This document shows, piece by piece, positions 18,768 through 28,096 of a stretch of DNA of 64,000 nt; positions within the stretch are counted from its first letter, which is position 1, and every line of letters begins with the position of its first letter. The translations under genes were made by a program, and so were the position numbers. Below the pieces are notes generated by a model. The model saw only the letters and a list, made by a program, of their open reading frames with translations. It was not told the origin of the DNA and made no database searches. The DNA lies in the NCBI RefSeq assembly GCF_004322855.1, contig NZ_CP036402.1:2542001-2606000 (forward strand), given 5' to 3'. The stretch is from Egibacter rhizosphaerae. GTDB taxonomy: Bacteria; Actinomycetota; Nitriliruptoria; Euzebyales; Egibacteraceae.

Positions 18768-19505
18768 ATGGACTCCGGCCCGGCACATCCGGTCACGTTG
18801 GACGCTCGACTGGACGAGCCGTCGCGGGCGCTGTGGTTGGTGAAGTGGTTGCTGGCGATCCCGCACCTCGTCGTGCTGTTCTTCCTGTGGATCGCGTTCG
18901 CGGTCTTAACCCTCGTCGCCGGTGTCGCGATTCTGTTCACCGCGCGCTATCCCCGATCGCTGTTCGACTTCAACGTCGGCGTTGTGCGCTGGAGCTGGCG
19001 GGTGCAGTACTACGCCTACGGCGTGCTGGGCACCGACCGGTATCCGCCCTTCAGGCTGTCGCGCACCGACTATCCCGCCGACTTCGACGTCGCCTACCCC
19101 GAGCGGCTGTCCCGCGGCCTGGTGCTGGTCAAGTGGTGGCTGCTCGCACTCCCGCACTACTTCGTCGTCGCCGTGTTCACCGGTGGGGCCGGCACGATCG
19201 CCTACCAGGCCGGCGACCAGACCTGGCAGGTCGCCCTGGGCGGTGGGTTGATCGGGTTGCTGGTGCTGATCGCCGGCGTCGCGCTGCTGTTCACCGCACG
19301 CTACCCGTCCGGGCTGTTCGACCTGGTGATGGGCCTGCAGCGCTGGGTCTACCGCGTCCTGGCCTACGCCGCCCTGATGACCGACGAGTACCCGCCCTTC
19401 CGCCTCGACCCCGGCGGACCCGAGCCCGTGCCCGCGCCAGGCCCCGGGCCGGGCGCTCCCGAGGCGGGCGCCGGCGCGACGCCACGGACGGCACCCGCCG
19501 GATAA
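18768..19505 (+). CDS. DUF4389 membrane protein
   Basis: 245 residues with an internal duplication. Each half has a WLVKWLLAIPHLVVL-like or LVKWWLLALPHYFVV helix, a second helix ending LFTARYP, then an amphipathic stretch ending DRYPPFRL or DEYPPFRL. Four transmembrane helices are predicted by eye, and the tail is Pro/Gly-rich. This is the DUF4389 pattern, common in actinobacteria and of unknown function. The ATG at 18768 is preceded by an AGAGGAACG-like ribosome site. Confidence 0.82.
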   Translation: MDSGPAHPVTLDARLDEPSRALWLVKWLLAIPHLVVLFFLWIAFAVLTLVAGVAILFTARYPRSLFDFNVGVVRWSWRVQYYAYGVLGTDRYPPFRLSRTDYPADFDVAYPERLSRGLVLVKWWLLALPHYFVVAVFTGGAGTIAYQAGDQTWQVALGGGLIGLLVLIAGVALLFTARYPSGLFDLVMGLQRWVYRVLAYAALMTDEYPPFRLDPGGPEPVPAPGPGPGAPEAGAGATPRTAPAG

Positions 19506-19563
19506 CCGCACCGGTTGGTCGGGGCCCGGTCGGGCCCCTCGCGTTGCCGTTTCGCGGGTGATG

Positions 19564-20193
19564 TCAGCGCAGGCGGCGGCGTAGCCAGGACGCCTCGAGC
19601 GCGCCGGCGTCGCGCAGGGCGTCGGCAAGGGTGGCCAACCCGTCGAGGGCGGAGAACAGCTCGGGGTCGTGGTGCTCGTGGAGGTCGTCCACGAGCTCGA
19701 GGCCGACGAAGCCGGCTGCGACGCTGCGGGCCAGCTCGTCGGCCGGCACCACCGCCTCCAGCGGGGTGTCCCCGACCAGGCGCCCGAGGGTGTCGGCGAC
19801 CGGCTCGGTCAGCAGGTCGAGGTTCTCGCGAAGCGCCTGGGCGAGCAGCGGGAAGGTGCGCGCGCCGGCGATGAGCTGGGCGAGCGTCGCGACGGTGCCG
19901 CTCGCGCGCTCTTCGTGATGGAGCTCGCGCGCGGCCGTCGCGAGCTGCCGCATGGTGGTCACCGCAGCCAGCCGCTCGCGGTAGGCCCGTGCCCGCTGCT
20001 GCGACAGCGAACGGGACGCCTCGGCCAACAGCTGGTCCACGGTGCCGAAGTGGTAGAAGATCAGCGCCTGGTTCGCGTCCGCCCGCCGGGCGATGGCCCG
20101 GGCCGAGGTCCCGACGATCCCTTCGTGGTGCACGGTGTCGAGCGCTGCGGTGCGCAATCGCGCGCGTGTGGACAGAGGCTCGTCGTCGCTCAT
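19564..20193 (-). CDS. TetR-family regulator
   Basis: 209 residues. The N-terminal HTH (TSARAIARRADANQALIFYHF) is typical TetR; the C-terminal ligand domain is not recognised. Two palindromes, 20211-20228 and 20243-20260, lie between it and the divergent membrane protein and are the likely binding sites, so it probably represses itself and the gene at 20329. Confidence 0.87.
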   Translation of the reverse strand: MSDDEPLSTRARLRTAALDTVHHEGIVGTSARAIARRADANQALIFYHFGTVDQLLAEASRSLSQQRARAYRERLAAVTTMRQLATAARELHHEERASGTVATLAQLIAGARTFPLLAQALRENLDLLTEPVADTLGRLVGDTPLEAVVPADELARSVAAGFVGLELVDDLHEHHDPELFSALDGLATLADALRDAGALEASWLRRRLR

Positions 20194-20210
20194 TCGCCGA
20201 TCATCACACG

Positions 20211-20228
20211 CTTGAGCAAATGCTCAAG
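20211..20228. promoter_or_regulatory. TetR operator, site 1
   Basis: CTTGAGCAAATGCTCAAG is an 18-bp palindrome that is perfect except for its central AA pair. It lies 18 bp from the TetR start. Confidence 0.72.
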
Positions 20229-20241
20229 CGTGCGCTACGCT
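20212..20241 (+). promoter_or_regulatory. Promoter embedded between the TetR operators
   Basis: TTGAGC (20212-20217, inside operator 1) and TACGCT (20236-20241) have an 18-bp spacer. Operator 2 begins two bases downstream. This would drive the membrane-protein gene at 20329. Confidence 0.45.
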
Positions 20242-20242
20242 G

Positions 20243-20260
20243 TTTGAGCAGTCGCTCAAA
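20243..20260. promoter_or_regulatory. TetR operator, site 2
   Basis: TTTGAGCAGTCGCTCAAA shares the TTGAGC/GCTCAA arms with site 1. The centres of the two sites are 32 bp apart, about three helical turns. Confidence 0.7.
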
Positions 20261-20328
20261 CCGGTGAGCGGTGCGAACTCGTCGGCGTACCAGGGTCCCG
20301 CGTCACGCACCCGCGAAGGGGGCTCACG

Positions 20329-20892
20329 ATGGACAGTCCGAACGCCGAGAGCATCTGCACGCCAGCTGCGGCGGCATCGCGCCCACCGCAGACGTGGCGC
20401 GTGCCCGAACTGCTCGCGGGTGCCGCGGCCGCGCTGGCGAGCGGGGTGGGTCTGCTCGTCCTGGTGTCGGTGGGTGCCGACGGCCCTGCAGCCCTCGGGG
20501 CCGCCCTCGTGCTCGGCCTCTACGGGGTGGTGTTCGCGGGCCCGGTCGTGTACGCCTTCGGGATCCCCGTCGCGTCGCTCGCCCGCCGCGTGTGGTGGCA
20601 CCATCCGCTGGCCGAGTGGGGGGCGGTGGCCGTGGCCGGCGCCGTCGGCGGCGGGTTGGTCGTCCTGGTGATCGTGTGGATGGAGCCCTCGGGACCGCCG
20701 CCACACGCGGGCTTCACGGCGCAGTTCATGGCGCTGGGCGCGGCTGCGGCTCTGGCTGGACGGGGCGTGGCGGCGTGGGTGCGCGATCGTCGGCGGTGGC
20801 GTCTCACGCTCGCGGTGCTGGGCGGGGGCATCGGCGTCCTGACGGCGGCGTCCTGGGTCTGGATCGCCGTCCAGCCGTGGGTGTCCCCGTGA
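20329..20892 (+). CDS. Integral membrane protein, TetR-regulated
   Basis: 187 residues with about five hydrophobic segments and a Trp/Val-rich C-terminus; no family recognised. The ATG at 20329 has AAGGGGG upstream. The upstream region carries two matching palindromes shared with the divergent TetR gene, so it is the likely regulated target. It ends 7 nt from the convergent P-type ATPase stop. Function unknown. Confidence 0.65.
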   Translation: MDSPNAESICTPAAAASRPPQTWRVPELLAGAAAALASGVGLLVLVSVGADGPAALGAALVLGLYGVVFAGPVVYAFGIPVASLARRVWWHHPLAEWGAVAVAGAVGGGLVVLVIVWMEPSGPPPHAGFTAQFMALGAAAALAGRGVAAWVRDRRRWRLTLAVLGGGIGVLTAASWVWIAVQPWVSP

Positions 20893-20899
20893 ACCGCGC

Positions 20900-23059
20900 T
20901 CACGCGGGGATCGCGATCTCGCTCTCCGCGCGTCGCAGGAGCTGCGCGTTGAGCGCGACGATGATCGTCGACAGGCTCATCAGCGCGGCACCGACGCTCA
21001 TGGGGAGCACGAACCCGGCCCAGGCGAGCACCCCGGCAGCGAGCGGGATCGCCGCTGCGTTGTACCCGGCGGCCCAGACGAGGTTCTGGATCATCTTGCC
21101 GTAGGTGCGGCGCGACAGGGTTCGGACGCTCACGACCCCCTGGGGATCGTCGCTGGCGAGCACGATGCCGGCGGACTCGATCGCGACGTCGGTTCCGGCA
21201 CCGATGGCGATCCCCACGTCGGCCCGGGCCAGGGCCGGCGCATCGTTCACGCCGTCCCCGACCATCGCGACCGCCTCGCCCCGCTGCTGCAGTTCGGTGG
21301 CCTTCTTGTCCTTGTCCTCGGGCAGGACCTCCGCGAAGACCTCGTCGATGCCGAGGTCGGCCGCGACCGCATCGGCGACCTGCCGGGCGTCGCCGGTCAC
21401 CATCGCGACCCGGACGCCCGCCTCGCGCAACGCGCGGACGGCTTCCCGGGACTCCGGACGCACCTGGTCCTCCATCGCCAGCACGGCCGTGACGGCATCG
21501 TCGACGACCACGTGCAGGACCGCCGCGCCGCGGGCCTGCCACGACTCGATCCGGTCGTCGAGGTCCCCGGGGACCTCCAGGCCGCGTTCGCGCAGCAACG
21601 CGGGGCCGCCGACGGCCACCTCGTGCGTGTCCACGGAGGCGGTGACCCCACGGCCGGACAGCGCCCGGAAGTCGGAGGCGCTCGGCACGTCCAGGCCGTG
21701 CTGGTGGGCGTGGGCGACGATCGCCCGGGCGAGGGGATGCTCGCTGTCGCCCTCCGTGGCCGCCGCCAACGCGAGGGTCCGGTCGGCGTCGGCGCCGCTG
21801 GTGACCGCGACCTCGACCACCGCGTGCTCACCCAGGGTCAGCGTCCCGGTCTTGTCGAACAGCACCGTGTCGATGGTCCGCATCTGCTCGAGCGCGAGGC
21901 GGTCCTTGACGAGGATCCCGTTGCGGGCCGACAGGCTCGTCGAGATCGACGTCACCAGCGGGATCGCGAGGCCCAGCGCGTGCGGGCACGCGATCACCAG
22001 GACGGTGATCGTACGCGCCATCGCCATGTCGACGTCGCCCAGGCCGAGCCAGACGATCAGCGTGATCAACCCGGCCCCGAGGGCAACGTAGAACAACAGC
22101 GCGGCGGCGCGATCGGCCAGCGCCTGCACGCGGGTGCTGGAGCGCTGCGCGTCCTCCACCATGCGCTGAATGCCAGCCAGCGTGGTGTCCTCACCGACCG
22201 CGTCGACGCGCACGCGCACGCTCGAGTCGGTGGCGACCGTGCCGGCGACGACCCGGTCGCCCTCGCTGCGGGCGACCGGGTTCGACTCGCCGGTGATCAT
22301 CGACTCGTCGACCTCGACGCGGCCGCTGGCGATCTCACCGTCGGCCGGAACCCGCGAGCCGGGGCGGACGAGCACGACGTCGCCGATCGTGAGATCGCCG
22401 ACGGGGACGGATTCCGTGCTCCCGTGGTCGGTAACCCGTTCGGCCGTGTCGGGCAGCAACTCCGCCAGGGCGGCGAGCGCGCCTCGCGCCTGCCCCAGCG
22501 CGCGCATCTCCAACCAATGGCCCAGCAGCATGACGCTGACGAGCAGGGCCATCTCCCACCAGAAGTCCACGAGGTTGACCAGCCCCAGCGTCGTGGCCAC
22601 GCTCGACCCGAACGCAACGGTCACCGCCATCGCGACGAGCAGCATCATCCCGGGCTGGCGGGCCTTGAGTTCGCTCCACCCGCCGGTCAGGAACGGCCAC
22701 CCGCCGTAGAGGAAGACCGCGGTGCCCAACACCGGCGCGAGCCACGCCGACCCGGGGAACGTGGGCGCGGTGTAGCCGAACCAGTCCTGGATGGCCTCGG
22801 CGTACACGACCACCGGGACGGTGAGCACCAGCGACACCCAGAACCGCTCGCGGAACATCGCCGCGTGGTCGCCATGATCGTGCCCGCCGTGCCCCTTGTG
22901 CCCGCCGTGCCCCTGATGGTCCGCGTGGTCCTGGGCGTGCGCGTGCTCGTCGGGCGCTCCGTGCTCGTCCGTCGCCGTCCCGCCCGGTGCGGCGGGTGCG
23001 GGGTCGGGGGAGTCGGCCCCGGCGTGGGTGGACCGTTCCGGGTTCGTGGGCTCCGGCAT
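20900..23059 (-). CDS. copB: CopB-type heavy-metal P-type ATPase (CPH motif)
   Basis: 719 residues. The cytoplasmic N-terminus is His/Gly/Asp-rich (repeated HGGHKGHGGHDHGDH-like runs). The core motifs are ITGESNPV, the metal-site CPHALGLAIPLV, phosphorylated DKTGTLTLG, SEHPLARAI and GDGVNDAPAL. A CPH motif instead of CPC, with a His-rich N-terminus, is typical of the P1B-3 (CopB) group, which exports copper. The ATG at 23059 has AGAGGAG 9 nt upstream. A CsoR-like operator at 23148-23166 suggests copper-inducible expression. Confidence 0.9.
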   Translation of the reverse strand: MPEPTNPERSTHAGADSPDPAPAAPGGTATDEHGAPDEHAHAQDHADHQGHGGHKGHGGHDHGDHAAMFRERFWVSLVLTVPVVVYAEAIQDWFGYTAPTFPGSAWLAPVLGTAVFLYGGWPFLTGGWSELKARQPGMMLLVAMAVTVAFGSSVATTLGLVNLVDFWWEMALLVSVMLLGHWLEMRALGQARGALAALAELLPDTAERVTDHGSTESVPVGDLTIGDVVLVRPGSRVPADGEIASGRVEVDESMITGESNPVARSEGDRVVAGTVATDSSVRVRVDAVGEDTTLAGIQRMVEDAQRSSTRVQALADRAAALLFYVALGAGLITLIVWLGLGDVDMAMARTITVLVIACPHALGLAIPLVTSISTSLSARNGILVKDRLALEQMRTIDTVLFDKTGTLTLGEHAVVEVAVTSGADADRTLALAAATEGDSEHPLARAIVAHAHQHGLDVPSASDFRALSGRGVTASVDTHEVAVGGPALLRERGLEVPGDLDDRIESWQARGAAVLHVVVDDAVTAVLAMEDQVRPESREAVRALREAGVRVAMVTGDARQVADAVAADLGIDEVFAEVLPEDKDKKATELQQRGEAVAMVGDGVNDAPALARADVGIAIGAGTDVAIESAGIVLASDDPQGVVSVRTLSRRTYGKMIQNLVWAAGYNAAAIPLAAGVLAWAGFVLPMSVGAALMSLSTIIVALNAQLLRRAESEIAIPA

Positions 23060-23147
23060 CGGGCTGATCTCCTCTTCGGCCTTGGGTAGGCGCCCCGACG
23101 GCGGCCGGTCGGGTCACCGTACGTCAATCAGGGTTCGGTCCGCACCC

Positions 23148-23166
23148 TACCCCCCTAGGGTATAAT
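23148..23166. promoter_or_regulatory. CsoR-like copper operator
   Basis: TACCCCCCTAGGGTATAAT has the TA-C-tract/G-tract-TA dyad of CsoR-family operators. On the minus strand it fills the 16-bp spacer between TTGCGA and TAGGGT, a plausible copB promoter. On the plus strand it overlaps a TATAAT in front of the lipoprotein gene. No csoR gene is in the window. Confidence 0.55.
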
Positions 23167-23276
23167 CGCAAACCTGAGGCGGCAAGCCCCGACCCCGGGA
23201 CCGGCCGACGTTCCCACCATTGCCAGGGTGGCCTCACAACGGCAGTCGCGTACCTGACGTGGCAGCCTCGGCTCCG

Positions 23277-24185
23277 ATGGGACGCCCTGACGACGGGCCG
23301 AGGATCCTGGTCCACCGGCGGCGGTTGGTCGCGTGCGTGTTGCCGCTCGCCCTCGCGCTGGCCGGTTGCGGGGAGGACGAACCCGACGGCGAGGTCGTGC
23401 CCGAGACGCCGATCGACGACGACGTCGGCCTCGAGCACGTGCATGGCCTCGGCCGGAATCCCGCCGACGGGCTGCTGTACGTCGCGACCCACTTCGGGCT
23501 TTGGCGCGTGGAGGACGACGGGTCGGCCGAGCGCGTCGGCGAGCATCACCTCGACCTCATGGGGTTCACCGTGGTGGGCGAGGACCACTTCCTCGCGAGC
23601 GGCCATCCCCCGCTCACCGACGAGATCCCACCGCACCTCGGGCTGATCGAGACGACCGATGCGGGTGAGACGTGGGTGCGTCGCTCGCTGTGGGGCGAGG
23701 CCGACTTCCACGCGCTCACGACCGCCCACGGGAAGCTGTGGGGCTTCGACGCGAACAACGCTCGGTTGTTGCGCTCCTCCGAAGGCGAGGAGTGGGAGGA
23801 GCTCGGCGGGCCCGATCTGCTCGACCTGGCCGTGGACCCCGACGACGAATCGCAGGTGATCGGCGCGGCCGGCGCCTTCGAGCCGCAAGGGTTGGTCGCC
23901 AGTCGCGACGGGGGCGAGAGCTTCGAGGAGGTCGAGGGTCCTCCACTGGTGCGGCTCGACTGGGCTGACCACCGCGCGCTCATCGGAGCGGACGCGAGCG
24001 GTGGCGTGTGGGAGCGCACGCAGGAGGGGGAGTGGGAGCAGATCGGCGAGCTCCCCGGGCCCCCGGAGGCGCTGACGGTCGAGGAGGACGAACTGCTCGC
24101 GGCCGCCGATGGCGCGCTGTGGCGCTCCTCCGACGGTGGCCGGGACTGGCAGGAGCTGCTGCGTTACGCCGAGCCCGCTCCGTGA
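23277..24185 (+). CDS. Beta-propeller lipoprotein (F510_1955-type glycosylhydrolase-like), copper-linked
   Basis: 302 residues. The signal peptide ends in lipobox LALAGC. The body has repeated BNR/Asp-box-like segments (TTDAGETWVR, SRDGGESFEE, SSDGGRDWQE), pointing to a sialidase-like beta-propeller. The start HVHGLGRNPADGLLYVATHFGL is the usual opening of F510_1955-type exported proteins. Catalysis is not supported by visible residues. It is divergent from copB across the CsoR-like operator, so a role in copper handling at the surface is a reasonable inference. The start among in-frame codons is uncertain. Confidence 0.75.
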   Translation: MGRPDDGPRILVHRRRLVACVLPLALALAGCGEDEPDGEVVPETPIDDDVGLEHVHGLGRNPADGLLYVATHFGLWRVEDDGSAERVGEHHLDLMGFTVVGEDHFLASGHPPLTDEIPPHLGLIETTDAGETWVRRSLWGEADFHALTTAHGKLWGFDANNARLLRSSEGEEWEELGGPDLLDLAVDPDDESQVIGAAGAFEPQGLVASRDGGESFEEVEGPPLVRLDWADHRALIGADASGGVWERTQEGEWEQIGELPGPPEALTVEEDELLAAADGALWRSSDGGRDWQELLRYAEPAP

Positions 24186-24206
24186 GGGCGGTCGTGGGTG
24201 GCTGGG

Positions 24207-25859
24207 TCAGGTCACGTTCACCCCGCGCTGGCGGAAGGCGAGCAACCCGAGCGCGGCGGCGACGATCGCGAGCAGGGTCAGGATCGCGACCGGGGCGAGG
24301 GCGAACCCTTCGAGGGGCATCTCGGCGGGATGCTCGAACGGCGAGAGGTCGAAGGCGGCCTCGGGCAGGTCGAGCAGAGGGCCGAACGTGCCCACGACGA
24401 GGCCATAGCCCACGAGCACCCACGCGATCGGCACGGCGCGCGGGAACACACCGAACAGCAGGGCGGCCACGCCGAGCACGAGCAGCGGCCCCGGCGCGTG
24501 GTTGAGGTGCGCGGCGGTGAGCTCCCCCACGTGGTGGGCCTCACCGGTCACGATGGCCGCTCCTGCGCCGGTGGCGGCACCGGTCAGGCCCATGAGCACC
24601 ACCACCGCGGCGGCCGCGACGGCGAGATTGCTGCCGAGCCAGGCCCAGCGGCTGACCGGTGTTGCGAGCACCGGTTCGGCGCGGCCACCGGTCTCCTCGT
24701 TGCGCAGGCTCCGGACCGCCATGATCGCGAAGGCGGCGACGAGGTAGGCCATGAACTCCGCCATGTAGGCCAGGTACCCGGCCACCATGTCCTCCGCCCC
24801 TCCGAACAGCTCCAGGAACACGTCGGGCATGTCGGCCAGCGCCTCAATGAGCGCGTCGGTGTAGGCGCCGAACACCAGCCCTCCGATGATGAGCGCGGCG
24901 CCCCAGCCGAGGATGCTGGCGCGCTGCAGACGCAGCGCGAGCCCGAGGGGTGTGCCCAGGGACGGGGCCGCAGTCGCTGGGCCGGGGCGCGCGGAGAACA
25001 GGCTCGCGCCGACGTCACGTCGGACGGCCAGCGCGTAGCCGACGGCCGCCGCGACCACGGCCAGGCCGAGCGGCAGCGCCAGGGGCCACCACCGGTCGAG
25101 GACGAACGGGGCGGTCTGCTGCCCCCAGCCCAGCGGGGACGTCCAGGACAGGGCGTTGCCGCCCTCGGCGGCCATGTCCCCACCCGCGCGCAGCACGAAT
25201 GCCGCCCCCAGAGCGGCGCCGGCGATGCCGGCGGCCGCCCGCGAGTACTCGGTGAGCTGTGCGGTGATCGTGGCGATCCCGCCGAAGCCCACCCCCACCG
25301 CGGCGATACTGGCGGCGAACAGCGCCGAACCACCGGCGCCGAAGCCCGCGACGGCCACCATGACCCCGAACACGGCCGCCCCGATGACGAGGTTGGTGAT
25401 GACCGTGACGATCAGTGCGGAGGTCAGGGCGGTGTGCCGGCCGACGACGTTCGCGCGGACCAGCTCTGCGCGCCCGGTCTGCTCCTCCAGTCGGGTATGG
25501 CGGACGATGAGCAGGATGCTCATTAGCGCCGACAGGATGAAGAAGTAGAGGCCGTAGCCGTTGGCGACGAAGCGCTCGAACGAGGGGTCGTCGAATCCGT
25601 ACCCCGGGCCGATCAGCATCCGGCCGACGGGATCGGCGAACAGCTGAGTGGCTGCGGCCAGGTCGGCCTCCGTCTCGTAGGCGACGGGCAAGGCCGTGAC
25701 GAGGTAGAGCGTCAACGCGGCGAACCCGGCCGTCCAGGCGAGCAGGCGGATGCGGTCGCGGCGGAGCATGAACCGGACGAGCGTGCCGGTCCCGGCCAGC
25801 GCGTGGCCGTTCGACGGGGCGCGTTCGGTATTGGCAGGAGAGTGGGTGGTGGCGGTCAT
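24207..25859 (-). CDS. ABC-2 type exporter permease (antibiotic-export-like)
   Basis: 550 residues with about 12 hydrophobic segments in two similar halves, each starting with a basic stretch and a helix ([30 protein letters not shown]). This resembles actinobacterial permeases labelled 'exporter of polyketide antibiotics'. Its ATG overlaps the ATPase stop by 4 nt. With that ATPase it would form an exporter; the substrate is unknown. The TetR gene heads the same operon. Confidence 0.85.
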   Translation of the reverse strand: MTATTHSPANTERAPSNGHALAGTGTLVRFMLRRDRIRLLAWTAGFAALTLYLVTALPVAYETEADLAAATQLFADPVGRMLIGPGYGFDDPSFERFVANGYGLYFFILSALMSILLIVRHTRLEEQTGRAELVRANVVGRHTALTSALIVTVITNLVIGAAVFGVMVAVAGFGAGGSALFAASIAAVGVGFGGIATITAQLTEYSRAAAGIAGAALGAAFVLRAGGDMAAEGGNALSWTSPLGWGQQTAPFVLDRWWPLALPLGLAVVAAAVGYALAVRRDVGASLFSARPGPATAAPSLGTPLGLALRLQRASILGWGAALIIGGLVFGAYTDALIEALADMPDVFLELFGGAEDMVAGYLAYMAEFMAYLVAAFAIMAVRSLRNEETGGRAEPVLATPVSRWAWLGSNLAVAAAAVVVLMGLTGAATGAGAAIVTGEAHHVGELTAAHLNHAPGPLLVLGVAALLFGVFPRAVPIAWVLVGYGLVVGTFGPLLDLPEAAFDLSPFEHPAEMPLEGFALAPVAILTLLAIVAAALGLLAFRQRGVNVT

Positions 25860-26791
25860 GGCTGCGCCTTCGAGGTCGCGCTGTTGGTGCGGGCCGCGAG
25901 TTCGTCGCCGTAGTGGCGCAGCAACAGCTGCTCGAGGGTGGGCGGATGGGCGACGAGCGAGCGCACGCCAAGGGGCGCGAGCGCCCGGACGGCCTCGTCG
26001 AGCCGCTCACCGTCGACCTCGAAGCGGATCTGCCCGTCGAGGTGTTCGAAGCCGTGCACACCGGACAGCTCGGCCAGCGCCTCGGCGGGCTGCTCGGTCT
26101 CCGCGGTGACCGTGGTGCGCGTCAGGTGGCGCAGCTCGGCCAGTGTCCCGGACTCGACGATGCGGCCCTGGCGGATGATCGAGATGCGGTCGGCCAACAC
26201 CTCCACCTGGGCGAGGATGTGGCTCGAGAGCAGCACCGTCCGACCGGCGCTCTTCGCCTCGCGGATGCACTCCTGGAACACGGCCTCCATGAGCGGGTCC
26301 AGCCCGGCGGTCGGCTCGTCGAGCAGCAGCAGCTCGACGTCGCTGGCCAGGGCCGAGATCAGCGCGACCTTCTGCCGGTTGCCCTTGGAGTAGGTGCGGC
26401 CCTTCTTGGTCGGGTCGAGGTCGAACCGCTCGCACAGCTGGTCGCGGCGGGCGCGGTCGAACCGGCCTCGCAGGCGGGCGAATAGGTCGATCGCCTCGCC
26501 GCCGGTGAGGTTGGGCCAGAGCTCGACGTCGCCGGGGACGAACGCCAAGCGGCGATGCAACGCCACCGCGTCGCGCCAGGGATCGCCCCCCAGCACGCGC
26601 GCCTGCCCGCCGTCGGCGCGGAGCAGTCCCAACAGCACCCGGATGGCGGTGGTCTTGCCGGCCCCGTTGGGGCCCAGGAACCCGTGCACCTGCCCCGGCT
26701 CGACGGCGAGGTCCAGTCCGTCCAGGGCCTGCACGGGGCCGAACGCCTTCTGCAGGCCCTGCACCGAGATCGCGAGTTCACGCTCAGTCAT
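25856..26791 (-). CDS. ABC exporter ATPase
   Basis: 311 residues: Walker [10 protein letters not shown], a degenerate signature YSKGNRQKV, Walker [14 protein letters not shown], and a C-terminal accessory domain of about 90 residues. It belongs to the drug-exporter (CcmA/DrrA-like) group. The ATG at 26791 overlaps the TetR stop by 8 nt; the longer frame to 26905 runs into the TetR gene and is rejected. It energises the permease encoded next. Confidence 0.88.
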   Translation of the reverse strand: MTERELAISVQGLQKAFGPVQALDGLDLAVEPGQVHGFLGPNGAGKTTAIRVLLGLLRADGGQARVLGGDPWRDAVALHRRLAFVPGDVELWPNLTGGEAIDLFARLRGRFDRARRDQLCERFDLDPTKKGRTYSKGNRQKVALISALASDVELLLLDEPTAGLDPLMEAVFQECIREAKSAGRTVLLSSHILAQVEVLADRISIIRQGRIVESGTLAELRHLTRTTVTAETEQPAEALAELSGVHGFEHLDGQIRFEVDGERLDEAVRALAPLGVRSLVAHPPTLEQLLLRHYGDELAARTNSATSKAQP

Positions 26792-27446
26792 CGGCTTCTT
26801 CTTTCTCGAGCGAATCGCCGGCCAACTGGGCCCGGCTGTGATGGTAGGCCTCCTCGGTGAACAGGCCGCGCAGGGCCTCGATCGCCACTCGCACGTACCG
26901 GGCACGGTCCTCGGGAGTCCCGGCGATTTCGACGCCCAGGAGCCGCTCGGCGTGGTCGTGCAGCACCAACAGCCCGAGTGACCAGAGCACGAGGACCACG
27001 CTGAGGTCCCTGGGCTCGTCGATGGGCTCCAGCATCCCCGACCGCGCGCCTTCCTCGAGTGCCGCCATCGCCACGTCGACCATCCCGTCGACGAGCGGGC
27101 GCGCTTGCTCCGAGCCTTCGGCGAGCATGCGCCCGAGGTAGCGCATTACGGGCGGCCCGTCGGCTGCCTGTCGCAGTGCCTCGAACACGTCGAGCTGGGG
27201 GCCCTCCCGCATCGCCGCCTGCTTCTGCTCGTTCAGGACCGCCACCACGTGCTCGTCGCACGCGGTGCGCAACCCCTCCTTCGAGCCGAAGTGGTGGAAC
27301 ACCAGCGCCGGGGAGATCCCCACGTCCCCGGCGATCTCCTTCACGCTCGTGCTGGCCGCGCCGTGCGCCGCGAACCGCGCGATCGCGGCGTCGCGAATGC
27401 GCGCGCGGGCGGTGCGGTCCTCCTCGCGGGACGGTGCTGTTGCCAT
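26784..27446 (-). CDS. TetR-family regulator of the exporter operon
   Basis: About 220 residues with [25 protein letters not shown]. No ribosome site precedes the ATGs at 27446 or 27455. A TTGCGG/CAGAAT promoter pair with a 17-bp spacer places initiation at about 27447, so a leaderless start at 27446 is likely. The spacer is almost filled by a perfect 20-bp palindrome. First gene of a TetR-ATPase-permease operon with overlapping genes. Confidence 0.85.
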   Translation of the reverse strand: MATAPSREEDRTARARIRDAAIARFAAHGAASTSVKEIAGDVGISPALVFHHFGSKEGLRTACDEHVVAVLNEQKQAAMREGPQLDVFEALRQAADGPPVMRYLGRMLAEGSEQARPLVDGMVDVAMAALEEGARSGMLEPIDEPRDLSVVLVLWSLGLLVLHDHAERLLGVEIAGTPEDRARYVRVAIEALRGLFTEEAYHHSRAQLAGDSLEKEEADD

Positions 27447-27456
27447 GATCACCATT

Positions 27457-27476
27457 CTGACTGTTGCAACAGTCAG
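27457..27476. promoter_or_regulatory. TetR operator, perfect 20-bp palindrome
   Basis: CTGACTGTTGCAACAGTCAG is self-complementary along its full length and lies between the -35-like and -10-like elements of the exporter operon, 10 bp from the start codon. Autorepression is the expected outcome. Confidence 0.78.
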
Positions 27477-27583
27477 CCGCAACCACGCAGGTCGGACCGT
27501 TCTCTGCCGGCCTTCCTGACCGGCCTCGCTTCGTGGTGGAGGCTGGTTCTGCGCGCTGTTCTCGAGCGGCTCGTCGCCGATGT

Positions 27584-28096
27584 CTAGGCCTCACGAGTGG
27601 CTTCTGACGCGGGGGAGGAAGCCGATCGACTCGGCCGCGTTCTGCCATCTCGAGCGTTCATACCGAGGGTGACGTTGACCAGCACCAGAGCCAGCGCGAC
27701 GACGGGCGCTGCCGCCAGCGGCAGGAAGTCGGTGCTGACGAAGGCCTGGTCCGCCAGTGCATCGCGCGCCGACGCAGCCAGTCGCGGCTCCAGGACGAAG
27801 ATGACTACTGCGGTCATGCCGGCGGTGATGAGCAGCTTCGCCCGCACCCACCTCGTGTGAAGGAGGCTGCGGCCGGTGACGCGCGCCTGGATAATCCCGC
27901 TGATCAGCGCCACTAGCCCAAGCGGTGCCACCACCCAGGCGTCAACGAGGTGGGCAGCCGGATAGACCATCCGCGGGTCGGCGCCTCGTACTCCGGCGAC
28001 GCCCAGCACGATGAGCGTCAACGCTGCACCGACCAGACCGGCCGCAACGGCGACATGAACGATCAACAGCAGTCTGGTTGTCCGGCCGGCCATCAT
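27584..28096 (-). CDS. Four-helix membrane protein, DUF2269-like
   Basis: 170 residues with four hydrophobic helices (LLLIVHVAVAAGLVGAALTL; WVVAPLGLVALISGII; LLITAGMTAVVIFVL; AAAPVVALALVLVNVTLGM) and a Ser/Arg tail. It resembles small actinobacterial DUF2269/CopD-like proteins but I cannot place it firmly. The start overlaps the methyltransferase stop (ATGA), so the two are translated together. Confidence 0.6.
   Translation of the reverse strand: MMAGRTTRLLLIVHVAVAAGLVGAALTLIVLGVAGVRGADPRMVYPAAHLVDAWVVAPLGLVALISGIIQARVTGRSLLHTRWVRAKLLITAGMTAVVIFVLEPRLAASARDALADQAFVSTDFLPLAAAPVVALALVLVNVTLGMNARDGRTRPSRSASSPASEATREA

Noticed and set aside
24198-25526. 442-codon plus-strand ORF opposite the ABC permease
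   Set aside because: Rich in Arg/Gly/His with no membrane helices or motifs, while the minus strand encodes a clear permease.
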